A stretch of DNA of 17,737 nucleotides, taken from NCBI GenBank assembly GCA_002299865.1, contig DBNV01000070.1, forward strand, positions 1 through 17,737, read 5' to 3'. Position numbers and translations under genes: made by a program. Below, piece after piece: positions 6,610 to 14,067 of this stretch. Each line of letters starts with the position of its first letter. Position 1 is the first letter of the stretch. A model generated the notes under the pieces. That model was not told where the DNA came from, ran no database searches, and worked only from the letters and a program-made list of their open reading frames with translations. Origin of the DNA: Desulfonatronaceae bacterium UBA663 (lineage in GTDB: Bacteria > Desulfobacterota > Desulfovibrionia > Desulfovibrionales > Desulfonatronaceae).

Positions 6610-8138
6610 GTCTCACTGCGTCAATGTGGACCGGAGTCAGCGGCCTCAAGGGTCATGGCCAGGACATGGGCATAATCGGCAACAACATCGCCAACATGAG
6701 CACCGTGGGGTTCAAGGGCTCGCGCCTGCACTTCGAGGACTTCATGAGCCAAAGCGTCAGCGTGGCCAGCGGCGTGGGCCAAGTCGGCCGGGGCGTGGCC
6801 GTGGGCGCGATTATAGGCGACTTCAGCCAGGGCGCCTTGGAATCCACCACCGAGGCCACGGACGTGGCCATCACGGGCAACGGCTTCTTCATGGTCCGTC
6901 CTCCTGGGGAGGAGATCAGATACTATACCCGGGCCGGGAATTTCCGTTTTGATAAAGACGGCTATTTGATAAACCCCCACGGCCACCGTGTTCAGGGATG
7001 GGAAATCCAACAGGCAGGCGTGGACCAGTTGGTGGGCCAGATAGATTTGGAACAAGGACGCCGGGTGAACATCCAGGGCGTACCAACGGACGTTCAGTTG
7101 GAAAATTTTCAATCCCCTCCAGAGGCGACGAGAAATGTCAGCATGATCATGAATCTGGATTCCCAAAGCACTTCCCGTTCCCCGAACATCTGGGCCGCCT
7201 GGAACGGCACTCTGGTTCCTCCCATTGGTGCTGCCGCATATGCCTATCAATCGACGTTGCGGGTCTACGACAAAAGCGGCGCCGGACATAACCTTACAGT
7301 TTATCTTGACCCGGATATTGCGGGAATCCCATCCCCGCCTCCTCAATATACCCCTCCCCCTGGCGGCAGGATCTGGCAATTCATGGCCACGACCAGTCCT
7401 GATGCGGATCAGAGATTGGCTCCTAGCATACTCCCTGCGGAACGCGGCTTAATTCAACGAGGCTACCTCGTCTTTGATGCGGGCGGGAATTTGATCAATT
7501 ACGGATTCGCTGACGCTGCAGGAACTCCCATGAATAATGCTGCTCTTCGGTTCTCACAGAACGGCTACCCTATGATGGCCCTCAATTTCCTAGGCGAGGG
7601 GGATGGCGCTGGCAATGATGTGTTTCAGTTCGTGGAACTTAATTTTGGTCTGCGTTTCACGGGAGATCCGAACGCGTTGACCCCTCCCGCACGCCTGGAT
7701 TGGACGCCTGACGCCCTGATCACCACCAGCTATTCCAGTCCATCCACGACTCTCTTCCAGGCCCAGGACGGCTACACCGCCGGCTTTTTGCAGAATATCT
7801 CCATCAGTCGGGAAGGAGTGCTCACGGGGCGTTATTCCAATGGTCAGGTCCTTGAACTCTACGCCCTGACCCTGGCGGATTTCAATAATGTCTGGGGGTT
7901 GCGCCGGGAAGGCGGCAACCTCTTCGCCGAAACCAGAGAATCCGGCCCGGCCTTAACCGGCATTGCCGGCCAAGGCCGCCTGGGCTCCATTGCCTCCAAC
8001 GCCTTGGAGCTGTCCAACGTGGACATGGCCACGGAATTCGTAAAAATGATCAGCACCCAGAAAGGCTTCCAGGCCAACAGCAGAATCATCACCACCACGG
8101 ATCTCATGCTCGACGAGGTCATCCGCATGCGGCGGTAA
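6606..8138 (+). CDS. flgE: Flagellar hook protein FlgE
   Basis: A 510-residue hook subunit. The N-terminus has the flagellar rod/hook signature (NNIANMSTVGFKGSRLHFED) and the following GVGQVGRGVAVGAIIGDFSQ, with TGNGFFMV just after. The C-terminus (ALELSNVDMATEFVKMISTQ, then KGFQANSRIITTTDLMLDEV) is the conserved coiled-coil end that packs in the inner tube. E. coli FlgE has about 402 residues; the extra length lies in the surface-facing middle (about residues 180-380), which contains a proline-rich stretch SPPPQYTPPPGG. Codon choice in that middle looks less GC-rich at third positions than in the two ends. The ATG is preceded by AAGGAG (6593-6598) at seven bases. It is exported through the flagellar type III apparatus and polymerises under the FlgD cap; length is set by FliK, encoded two genes upstream. 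A strong hairpin follows the stop. Confidence 0.96.
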   Translation: MSLTASMWTGVSGLKGHGQDMGIIGNNIANMSTVGFKGSRLHFEDFMSQSVSVASGVGQVGRGVAVGAIIGDFSQGALESTTEATDVAITGNGFFMVRPPGEEIRYYTRAGNFRFDKDGYLINPHGHRVQGWEIQQAGVDQLVGQIDLEQGRRVNIQGVPTDVQLENFQSPPEATRNVSMIMNLDSQSTSRSPNIWAAWNGTLVPPIGAAAYAYQSTLRVYDKSGAGHNLTVYLDPDIAGIPSPPPQYTPPPGGRIWQFMATTSPDADQRLAPSILPAERGLIQRGYLVFDAGGNLINYGFADAAGTPMNNAALRFSQNGYPMMALNFLGEGDGAGNDVFQFVELNFGLRFTGDPNALTPPARLDWTPDALITTSYSSPSTTLFQAQDGYTAGFLQNISISREGVLTGRYSNGQVLELYALTLADFNNVWGLRREGGNLFAETRESGPALTGIAGQGRLGSIASNALELSNVDMATEFVKMISTQKGFQANSRIITTTDLMLDEVIRMRR

Positions 8139-8164
8139 ACGCAAGGCTCAACGCAAAGACTCCA

Positions 8165-8203
8165 CAGGCCGGCAGGGGCGCATACCCCTGCCGGCCTGCT
8201 TTG
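8165..8203 (+). terminator. Strong hairpin terminator after flgE
   Basis: CAGGCCGGCAGGGG (8165-8178) pairs perfectly with CCCCTGCCGGCCTG (8185-8198) around a six-base CGCATA loop, giving a 14-bp stem. A short CTTT follows, so the T-run is weak, but the position 26 bases after the flgE stop fits the end of the hook-gene transcript. Confidence 0.75.
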
Positions 8204-8263
8204 ATGTTCGCGGACGGAAATTATCGTGAACCTGGACGGATCTGTGTCTGCCCATCCTGCACC

Positions 8264-8291
8264 TTGACAGAACGCGCTCCTCGTTAATAAT
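8264..8291 (+). promoter_or_regulatory. Sigma-70-type promoter for the PxxKW protein gene
   Basis: A perfect -35 box TTGACA (8264-8269) is followed after 16 bases by AATAAT (8286-8291), which matches TATAAT at five of six positions. Transcription would start near 8298, about 35 bases before the ATG at 8333. It lies directly after the hairpin that closes the flagellar genes, so the small gene appears to be its own transcription unit. Confidence 0.7.
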
Positions 8292-8332
8292 AGTCATCTC
8301 TTTGCCCCATTACATTGCAGGAGAGAATACTC

Positions 8333-8548
8333 ATGACGGTTCAACCCATTGTCGAAAAATGCGAAGGCTGCGCACGGATCAAGGAAATCGACGGCATGCG
8401 CCGCTGTTCAAGCTATCCCGAACCTGCGGCCAAGTGGTCCCTGGGCATTTGCAACTTCGCCACACATGTCAAGGCCAGCGTGGACAAGCAAGGCAAGGTC
8501 AAGATCAACCCTCTGAAGATGTCTAAACGCGCCTCCCGCAGCAAATAA
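8333..8548 (+). CDS. Small PxxKW-family cysteine-rich protein
   Basis: A 71-residue protein with four cysteines (C10, C13, C25, C40) and the motif P31-x-x-K34-W35 (PAAKW) that gives the PxxKW family its name. This family of small proteins is known mainly from Desulfovibrio-type bacteria and has no established function. The spacing CxxC-x11-C-x14-C suggests binding of zinc or an iron-sulfur cluster, which is inference. The C-terminal 25 residues are lysine/arginine-rich (KVKINPLKMSKRASRSK), so contact with nucleic acid is possible. No signal peptide or membrane segment is seen. The ATG at 8333 follows AGGAGAG (8319-8325) by seven bases. A consensus-like promoter just upstream suggests high constitutive expression. 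Confidence 0.9.
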   Translation: MTVQPIVEKCEGCARIKEIDGMRRCSSYPEPAAKWSLGICNFATHVKASVDKQGKVKINPLKMSKRASRSK

Positions 8549-8599
8549 GTAACTGCTTGGCAACACCGGGTCATCCTCCACCGAAAAAATCATTAGGGA

Positions 8600-8678
8600 T
8601 TCCGACTTTTGTCGGAAGGACAAAATATGTGCGGATCATTGCATGGAGACGTCATGCCGGCGCAAGCCGGCCTCCAGG
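8600..8678. repeat. REP-like pair of hairpins
   Basis: Two palindromes lie 38 bases apart. The first is TTCCGAC (8600-8606), TTTT loop, GTCGGAA (8611-8617). The second is GCCGGC (8656-8661), GCAA loop, GCCGGC (8666-8671), flanked by GTCAT and CTCCAGG. The patterns ATTCCGACTTTTGTCGGAA and GTCATGCCGGCGCAAGCCGG closely resemble dispersed repetitive extragenic palindromes common in proteobacterial genomes (GTCAT..CCGG..AAG..CCGG..TCCAG). The first hairpin may also end transcription of the PxxKW gene. That this is a genome-wide repeat is inference from one copy. Confidence 0.65.
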
Positions 8679-8729
8679 GAAGGCTGCCCGGAGTTGTGGA
8701 GATGTTGCGCAAATAACCCCGGATTTTTC

Positions 8730-9974
8730 ATGTTCTCAGCCCTGTCCGAACACATTCAACGCCAACGCGAACGGGTCATCACCCTGCAGCGCGACCTTGT
8801 GGCCATTCCCGCTCTGGGCCCGGCCAACGACGGACAGGGCGAGCAGGAAAAAGCGGCCTATCTCCTTGATCTCCTGAAAAATCTGAGGATTCCTCGCATT
8901 GAGGAGATCCCGGCCCCGGACGGCGACGTGGTCTGCGGGTTTCGGCCCAATCTGGCTGCCCTGATTCCGGGCCGGGATACTGCCCGGACTTTTTGGGTCA
9001 TCTCGCACACGGACATCGTTCCGCCTGGGGATGCGGCCCTATGGACAGGCCCGCCTTTTAAACTCCGAGTCAAGGGAGACCTGCTGTACGGCCGCGGGGT
9101 GGAAGACAACCACCAAGGCATCGTCTCTTCCTTGCTGGTGGCCGAGGCCCTGCTTGCCTCCTCCGCTTTGCCGCCCATCAATTACGGAATGCTGTTCGTG
9201 GCCGACGAGGAAACTTCCAGCAACAAGGGGCTGGAATTCGTTCTGAAAACCCGCCCGGCCTTATTCGGAGCCGATGACTTGATTCTGATCCCGGACTTCG
9301 GCACGGCTGACGGCACAATGGTCGAAGTGGCCGAGAAAAGCATCCTTTGGCTGAAAATCTCGGTTTTCGGCAAACAGTGTCATGCCTCCAATCCGGAAAA
9401 GGGCAAAAATACCCTGGTGGCCTCAGCGGACCTGATCATGCGGCTCCGCGCCTTGTACAGCCGCTTTGCCGACCAGGACCAGCTTTTTATTCCGCCCATT
9501 TCCACTTTTGAGGCCACGAAAAAGGAAGCCAACGTCCCCAACGTGAACACCATTCCGGGGCTGGACGTCTTTTACCTGGACTGCCGCGTGCTCAGCCGCT
9601 ACGATCTGGATGAGGTTCTCAAGGCCCTGGAGGAGCACGCGACTGAGGTTTCCAAGGCCCACGGCGTACGGATCAAATGGGAGACGGTGCAGGAAGTCCG
9701 CTCCGCCCCGGCCACGCCTGTAGACAGTCCCATTGTCCGGCGTATGCTGGCCGCGGTCGGCCAAGTCCTGGGGACAAATCCCAAGCCCCAGGGCATCGGC
9801 GGCGGGACCGTGGCGTCATTTCTACGCGCACGGGGCTATCCCGCGGTGGTCTGGGCGACCCTTCTGGGCACGGCCCACCAGCCCGACGAGCATTCCTCCA
9901 TCCGCAACACCATTGCCGACGCCCAGGTCATGGCGCATGTGCTGTGCAACGGCGAGCAGGTTTCTGAATTCTGA
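8730..9974 (+). CDS. M20-family metallohydrolase (ArgE/DapE/ACY1-like)
   Basis: A 414-residue cytoplasmic M20 metallopeptidase-family protein. Metal and catalytic residues are visible: H93 and D95 in SHTDIVPPG, D126 in YGRGVEDNHQG, the glutamate pair E160-E161 in ADEETSSNKG, D189 in IPDFG, and a C-terminal His in GTAHQPDEHSS (H383 or H388). H218 in GKQCHAS lies in the dimerisation domain, where the family has a substrate-contacting His. Members hydrolyse amide bonds in N-acyl amino acids, small peptides or succinyl-diaminopimelate. The neighbours give no clue to the substrate here. An in-frame ATG at 8643 is open but would translate the REP-like hairpin, so the start is placed at 8730, although only a weak GGA lies ahead of it. 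mnmG follows 41 bases later and may be cotranscribed. Confidence 0.9.
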   Translation: MFSALSEHIQRQRERVITLQRDLVAIPALGPANDGQGEQEKAAYLLDLLKNLRIPRIEEIPAPDGDVVCGFRPNLAALIPGRDTARTFWVISHTDIVPPGDAALWTGPPFKLRVKGDLLYGRGVEDNHQGIVSSLLVAEALLASSALPPINYGMLFVADEETSSNKGLEFVLKTRPALFGADDLILIPDFGTADGTMVEVAEKSILWLKISVFGKQCHASNPEKGKNTLVASADLIMRLRALYSRFADQDQLFIPPISTFEATKKEANVPNVNTIPGLDVFYLDCRVLSRYDLDEVLKALEEHATEVSKAHGVRIKWETVQEVRSAPATPVDSPIVRRMLAAVGQVLGTNPKPQGIGGGTVASFLRARGYPAVVWATLLGTAHQPDEHSSIRNTIADAQVMAHVLCNGEQVSEF

Positions 9975-10015
9975 CTTCCGGCCTGACCTTTGGCCTCTGC
10001 CCTTGACGTGCGGCT

Positions 10016-11974
10016 ATGCTTTCACCCCCTGCCACAAACGATCCTCCCAGTACTAAACCCCTTGAGCCAGGACGTTTTGACGTCATCGTGGTCGGCACGG
10101 GCCATGCCGGGTGCGAGGCGGCCATGGCCACGGCTCGCCTGGGGCTGACCACTCTGCTTTTGACCATCAGCATCGATCGCATCGGTCACCTGTCCTGCAA
10201 CCCAGCCATCGGCGGCCTGGCCAAGGGGCATTTAGTCAAGGAAATCGACGCCTTGGGCGGCTGCATGGGTGTCTGGGCCGATCAGGCGGGCATCCAGTTC
10301 CGTACCCTGAACACCCGCAAAGGGCCGGCTGTGCGCGCCACCCGGGCCCAGATCGACAGGGCCGCCTATCTGCGCGTAGTTCAACGCGACATTTTTGCCC
10401 AGGAAAACCTCTGGGTGCGTCAGGACATGGTCGAGGACATCCTCCAGGAAAACGGCACCACGGCCGGGGTGCGCACCCGCGTCGGCGAGAGCATCCGCGC
10501 CCGGTACGTGCTTTTGACTACAGGCACGTTCCTGCGCGGTCTGATCCACATCGGCTTGGAGCATTTCCACGGCGGACGTCTGGGCGATCCGCCCGCCGTC
10601 GGGCTTTCGGCGTCCCTGGCCAACATCGGACTGGAACTGGGGCGGCTGAAGACCGGAACCGTCCCCCGGCTGCGCAAGGACAGCGTGGACTTTTCCGCCA
10701 TGACCATCCAGCCGGGAGACGACCCGCCACCTCCTTTCAGCTTCCACTCGCCCGGCATCCAACTGCCCCAGGCGCCCTGCCACCTGACCTATACCAACGA
10801 GCAGACCCACGCCGTGATCCGCTCCGGCCTGGACCGCTCGCCCCTGTTCACCGGCCTGATCCAGGGCACGGGCGCCAGATACTGCCCGTCCATCGAGGAC
10901 AAGATCGCTCGGTTTCCGGACAAGGAGCGGCATCAGGTTTTTGTCGAGCCTGAGGGCTTGGACAACCCGGAAGTCTATCCCAACGGCCTGCCCACCAGCC
11001 TGCCCTTGGATATACAGCGGGCCATGCTCCGCACCATTCCAGGGCTGGAAAAGTCGCAGCTCGTGCGCCCGGGCTACGCCATCGAATATGACTTTGTCCA
11101 TCCGGAACAGCTCTTGCCGACCCTGGAGACAAAAGTTCTGCCCGGACTCTATCTCGCCGGACAAATCAACGGCACCTCAGGCTACGAAGAAGCCGCTAGC
11201 CAAGGACTGTGGGCCGCCCTGAACATTGCCGCGAGCTTCCGCGGGGTCGGCCCTTTTCTCCCGGGACGAGACCAAGCCTACTTGGCCGTGCTGGTGGACG
11301 ACCTGGTGACCAAGGGCACCCGCGAACCCTACCGCATGTTCACTTCCCGGGCCGAACACCGGCTGTTGCTTCGAGAAGGCAACGCGGACGAACGCCTGAC
11401 TCCGTTGGGCCGCGCAATCGGCCTAGTGGGAGAGGGTCAATGGCGGGCGTTTACCAAGAAACAAAATGCCTTCTGCACGTTGCGCGAAGGGCTTCGCTCC
11501 ATCGTCGTCCGCCCGGACGCATCTGCCAGGGCACTGCTGGAGGCCCTGCGCACCCCCGTCCCCGGTAAATCCGTCACCCTGGAGGAACTGGCACGAAGAC
11601 CCGAACTCGGCCTGCGGGACTTGGCCGTGTTCTGGCCGGCCTTGGCCGACGCCGACCAAGCCGTGCTCGAGGAGTTGGAAAATCAGGTCAAATACGCCGG
11701 ATATCTGGTCCGGCAACAAGAACTGGCCAACCAAACCAAATTCCTGGAAAACATCACCTTGCCACCGGACCTGGATTATGATCAGGTGGCGGGACTGTCC
11801 CGGGAGGTGCAAGAAAAGCTTTCGCAGATCAAGCCCTTGAACATCGGCCAGGCCGGACGCATCTCCGGGGTGACGCCGGCCGCCCTGGGCTGTCTACGAG
11901 TCCACCTGCGCAAAATTAAAAAGCCTGTATCTGACCCACGTCCACCCGTGAACATCTCCTGCTCACGGCCCTGA
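10016..11974 (+). CDS. mnmG: tRNA uridine-34 carboxymethylaminomethyl synthesis enzyme MnmG (GidA)
   Basis: A 652-residue FAD enzyme, slightly longer than E. coli MnmG (629). With MnmE it installs the 5-carboxymethylaminomethyl group at wobble uridine 34 of certain tRNAs, using FAD and methylenetetrahydrofolate. The dinucleotide-binding loop is VGTGHAGCEAA (26-36; many homologues have GGGHAG or GAGHAG). CNPAIGGLAKGHLVKEIDAL is at 61-80, the family signature GARYCPSIEDKI follows in the middle, then AGQINGTSGYEEAASQGL and TSRAEHRLLLREGNAD. The C-terminus NIGQAGRISGVTPAALGCLR is the tRNA/MnmE-contacting helical end. ATG at 10016 is the earliest start in frame, but no clear Shine-Dalgarno is visible; about 15 residues precede the usual N-terminus, so translation could depend on the upstream M20 gene. 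An intrinsic terminator follows. Confidence 0.98.
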   Translation: MLSPPATNDPPSTKPLEPGRFDVIVVGTGHAGCEAAMATARLGLTTLLLTISIDRIGHLSCNPAIGGLAKGHLVKEIDALGGCMGVWADQAGIQFRTLNTRKGPAVRATRAQIDRAAYLRVVQRDIFAQENLWVRQDMVEDILQENGTTAGVRTRVGESIRARYVLLTTGTFLRGLIHIGLEHFHGGRLGDPPAVGLSASLANIGLELGRLKTGTVPRLRKDSVDFSAMTIQPGDDPPPPFSFHSPGIQLPQAPCHLTYTNEQTHAVIRSGLDRSPLFTGLIQGTGARYCPSIEDKIARFPDKERHQVFVEPEGLDNPEVYPNGLPTSLPLDIQRAMLRTIPGLEKSQLVRPGYAIEYDFVHPEQLLPTLETKVLPGLYLAGQINGTSGYEEAASQGLWAALNIAASFRGVGPFLPGRDQAYLAVLVDDLVTKGTREPYRMFTSRAEHRLLLREGNADERLTPLGRAIGLVGEGQWRAFTKKQNAFCTLREGLRSIVVRPDASARALLEALRTPVPGKSVTLEELARRPELGLRDLAVFWPALADADQAVLEELENQVKYAGYLVRQQELANQTKFLENITLPPDLDYDQVAGLSREVQEKLSQIKPLNIGQAGRISGVTPAALGCLRVHLRKIKKPVSDPRPPVNISCSRP

Positions 11975-11979
11975 ACGAG

Positions 11980-12006
11980 ACGATTTTTCAAGGAAGAATC
12001 GTTTTT
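11980..12006 (+). terminator. Intrinsic terminator after mnmG
   Basis: ACGATTTTTC (11980-11989) pairs with GAAGAATCGT (11993-12002), with one G-U pair, around an AAG loop. A run of five T (12002-12006) follows directly. It starts six bases behind the mnmG stop. Confidence 0.75.
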
Positions 12007-12077
12007 CTGATGGAGGATTGGCGGATCATGCACAACACTCCTAGGACCAGAACCTGCGGGCGGAGATCGAAAACCGC

Positions 12078-13148
12078 GTGGCAACATTACGGAACATGAT
12101 TTTAGCCATGTCCCTTCGAACTGACTCCCTGATTCATCCCGTCTGCACCAGTCAGGCCGGCTATTTTTTCCGTAACTGGGAATACAACCTAGATGCTGCT
12201 CAAGGACCGCTGCTCTTCACCCTGGGACTTATCGTCATTTTTTCCATTATTTACGTGGCCTATCTCCTGTATCTGAAAAAATTCACCCGGAAACCGGAAA
12301 TCACTGTCCTCAGGGATCGGGATAAAATCTCCGCGATCCTTGAGCAAAGCATTCCGGAACGATCCACCTACGAGGTTCAATTCGCAGGGGAGGGCATGCA
12401 GCGGGCGCATTTCACCTGTTCTCCGGTCCAGTTCGCTCAAGGCAAGGCGATCATCCTGGAAATGCCGGGCTTCATTCATCCCCGTAACGAATGGATCGGA
12501 CGCGTCGTCTTCTGCTTTTTCCGGGTGTCCTCGGGATTAAAAGAGCCTAAATGGGCCTTTTACAAGTTTCAGTCCACCGTCACTGGAGTGCGCAAGGCCG
12601 GCCACCTGGAGTTTATCGCTGTGCTCACCCCGCAGGAACTGGAGCGAAGCCAGCGCCGTCAACATCTGCGCCTGGACCCGCCCAGCGAGGATATCCCCGC
12701 AGTGAGCATCCGGCCCGAAACACTAGGCAACCTGGGACATCAGGGCGACCAGCCCCCGTTGTTGACCTTTATGCACGGCCGCCCGGACAATTCCTTGCGT
12801 GTCGTGAACATCTCCGGCGGGGGTCTGCTCTTGGAAATCCGCCAGGCCAACAACCAACACTTTACGGAGCATTTGGCCAAAGGCAAACGCTTATTCATCA
12901 ATCTTGCGCTGCGCGACGAGAGTAAAAACACCATCAAGGAGCACTTTGTCATTGCTCGGGTCCGCAATGCCTTTACGGACCCGAAAACCGGCCATCTCCT
13001 GATCGGAATCTCCTTTGCAGCGCATCAGATCACGCCTCCTTCCGGTGAGAAAAAATGGGTCACCTTGTCGGAGCAAGGGGTGGAGGCTATCGAGGACTGG
13101 GTTTTTAAAAAGCATTTGCAAATGTATCGCGAGCGGGGCATTGTCTAA
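12078..13148 (+). CDS. Membrane-anchored PilZ-domain (c-di-GMP receptor) protein
   Basis: A product of up to 356 residues. One membrane helix is clear at about 45-66 (LLFTLGLIVIFSIIYVAYLL), followed by a cytoplasmic part. The C-terminal PilZ domain carries both c-di-GMP-binding motifs: RxxxR in RRQHLR (193-198), and the D/NxSxxG motif as NISGGG (244-249). Between helix and PilZ lies a beta-rich region like the YcgR N-domain. The protein likely responds to c-di-GMP to affect motility or surface properties, which is inference. The start is uncertain: GTG at 12078 (GGAG about 12 bases upstream), ATG at 12096 and ATG at 12108 are all in frame, and none has a good ribosome-binding site. The gene begins 71 bases after the mnmG terminator and lies 67 bases ahead of the CorC-like gene. 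Confidence 0.88.
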   Translation: MATLRNMILAMSLRTDSLIHPVCTSQAGYFFRNWEYNLDAAQGPLLFTLGLIVIFSIIYVAYLLYLKKFTRKPEITVLRDRDKISAILEQSIPERSTYEVQFAGEGMQRAHFTCSPVQFAQGKAIILEMPGFIHPRNEWIGRVVFCFFRVSSGLKEPKWAFYKFQSTVTGVRKAGHLEFIAVLTPQELERSQRRQHLRLDPPSEDIPAVSIRPETLGNLGHQGDQPPLLTFMHGRPDNSLRVVNISGGGLLLEIRQANNQHFTEHLAKGKRLFINLALRDESKNTIKEHFVIARVRNAFTDPKTGHLLIGISFAAHQITPPSGEKKWVTLSEQGVEAIEDWVFKKHLQMYRERGIV

Positions 13149-13205
13149 CGTCTCCACGCTCTTCAACAACCGGGGGGGCCGTGCCCGCCGCCACGGCACA
13201 GCATG

Positions 13206-13218
13206 AGGAGGAAACTTG
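13206..13218 (+). promoter_or_regulatory. Ribosome-binding site that fixes a TTG start
   Basis: AGGAGG (13206-13211) lies four bases ahead of TTG (13216). The nearest ATG, at 13203, is in another frame, and the first in-frame ATG (13249) has no comparable site. The strong match to the 16S rRNA end supports TTG as the real start of the CorC-like gene. Confidence 0.65.
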
Positions 13219-14061
13219 GAAGAGGGCAATGAAGGCAAGCTCTGGAACATGATCAAAAGAATCTTTAAACGCGAGGATTCTTCCGACATCGAGGACATCA
13301 TCCTGGCGGCCGGCCATGAGGGTGAGATTCGCAAGGAAGAGGTGTCCATCGTGCTCAAGGTGCTGCGCCTGGGACGCAAGCAGGTGCATGAAATCATGAT
13401 CCCGCGCACGGATATCGTCTGCGCGGAAATGGAGGACGGCATTCAGGACATCGTCGAGCTGATCATCACCCACGGACATAGTCGTATTCCGGTCTATAAA
13501 GACAACAAGGACAACATCGTGGGTATTGTCTATGCCAAGGACCTGCTCCGATGGGCGCTGCCACCGCCAACTTCCTCCGGCGTTCCTGCAAAAGCGGGTC
13601 TGGAAAACATCATGCGCGAACCATTGTTCGTCCCTGAGACGAAAAACGTCATGGAGATGCTTCTGGAATTCCAGAGCAGAAAAAACCATTTGGCCATAGC
13701 CCTGGATGAGTACGGCGGCACCTCGGGTTTACTGACCTTCGAGGACGTGTTAGAGGAAATCGTCGGCGACATTGAGGACGAATACGACTTTCCGCAACCG
13801 GACGATATCCAGTTGCAGGCCGACGGAAACCTGCTCGTCTCCGGCAGGACCGAGTTGGAAGAGCTGCGGGAACACTTGCGGGTGAGCCTGGAGAACGATC
13901 AAATGGATACCATCGGCGGCTATCTCTCTCAATTGGCCGGAAGAGTACCTCGCAAGGGAGATGTGTTCGACGTGCAAGGCCACCGCTTCACCATCCAGGA
14001 GGCGGATCAGAAAAAAGTCCGCTGGATCCGCATCCAACTCCTTTCAGACCGCGCCCCTTGA
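13216..14061 (+). CDS. corC: CorC/HlyC-type CBS-pair protein (YbeX-like)
   Basis: A 281-residue soluble protein with no DUF21 membrane domain, as in E. coli YbeX/CorC (292 residues). It has two CBS motifs: about 58-115 (IMIPRTDIVCAE ... GHSRIPVYKDNKDNIVGIVY) and about 130-188 (IMREPLFVPETKNV ... LAIALDEYGGTSGLLTFEDV). A transporter-associated CorC_HlyC domain follows at about 200-277. The CBS pair binds adenine nucleotides. The family has been linked to magnesium/cobalt efflux, and YbeX also to ribosome function. It starts at TTG with a strong AGGAGG, a start that may lower expression. lnt begins six bases after its stop; the ybeX-lnt pairing is conserved across many proteobacteria and supports both calls. 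Confidence 0.93.
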   Translation: MEEGNEGKLWNMIKRIFKREDSSDIEDIILAAGHEGEIRKEEVSIVLKVLRLGRKQVHEIMIPRTDIVCAEMEDGIQDIVELIITHGHSRIPVYKDNKDNIVGIVYAKDLLRWALPPPTSSGVPAKAGLENIMREPLFVPETKNVMEMLLEFQSRKNHLAIALDEYGGTSGLLTFEDVLEEIVGDIEDEYDFPQPDDIQLQADGNLLVSGRTELEELREHLRVSLENDQMDTIGGYLSQLAGRVPRKGDVFDVQGHRFTIQEADQKKVRWIRIQLLSDRAP

Positions 14062-14067
14062 AGAACA

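Noticed and set aside
8557..8877. A 106-codon plus-strand frame between the PxxKW and M20 genes
   Set aside because: Its start half translates the REP-like hairpins and its end half overlaps the M20 gene in another frame; it has no protein-like features.
10232..11164. A 310-codon minus-strand frame inside mnmG
   Set aside because: It is antisense to a highly conserved gene, with no domain or ribosome-binding site; treated as a shadow.
12010..12099. A 29-codon frame ending in an ATGA overlap with an internal ATG of the PilZ gene
   Set aside because: It starts just after the mnmG terminator, has no ribosome-binding site, and the PilZ start itself is uncertain.
13172..13178. A run of seven G ahead of the CorC-like gene, considered as a phase-variable tract
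   Set aside because: It is short, outside the coding region and not placed between promoter boxes that I can recognise.
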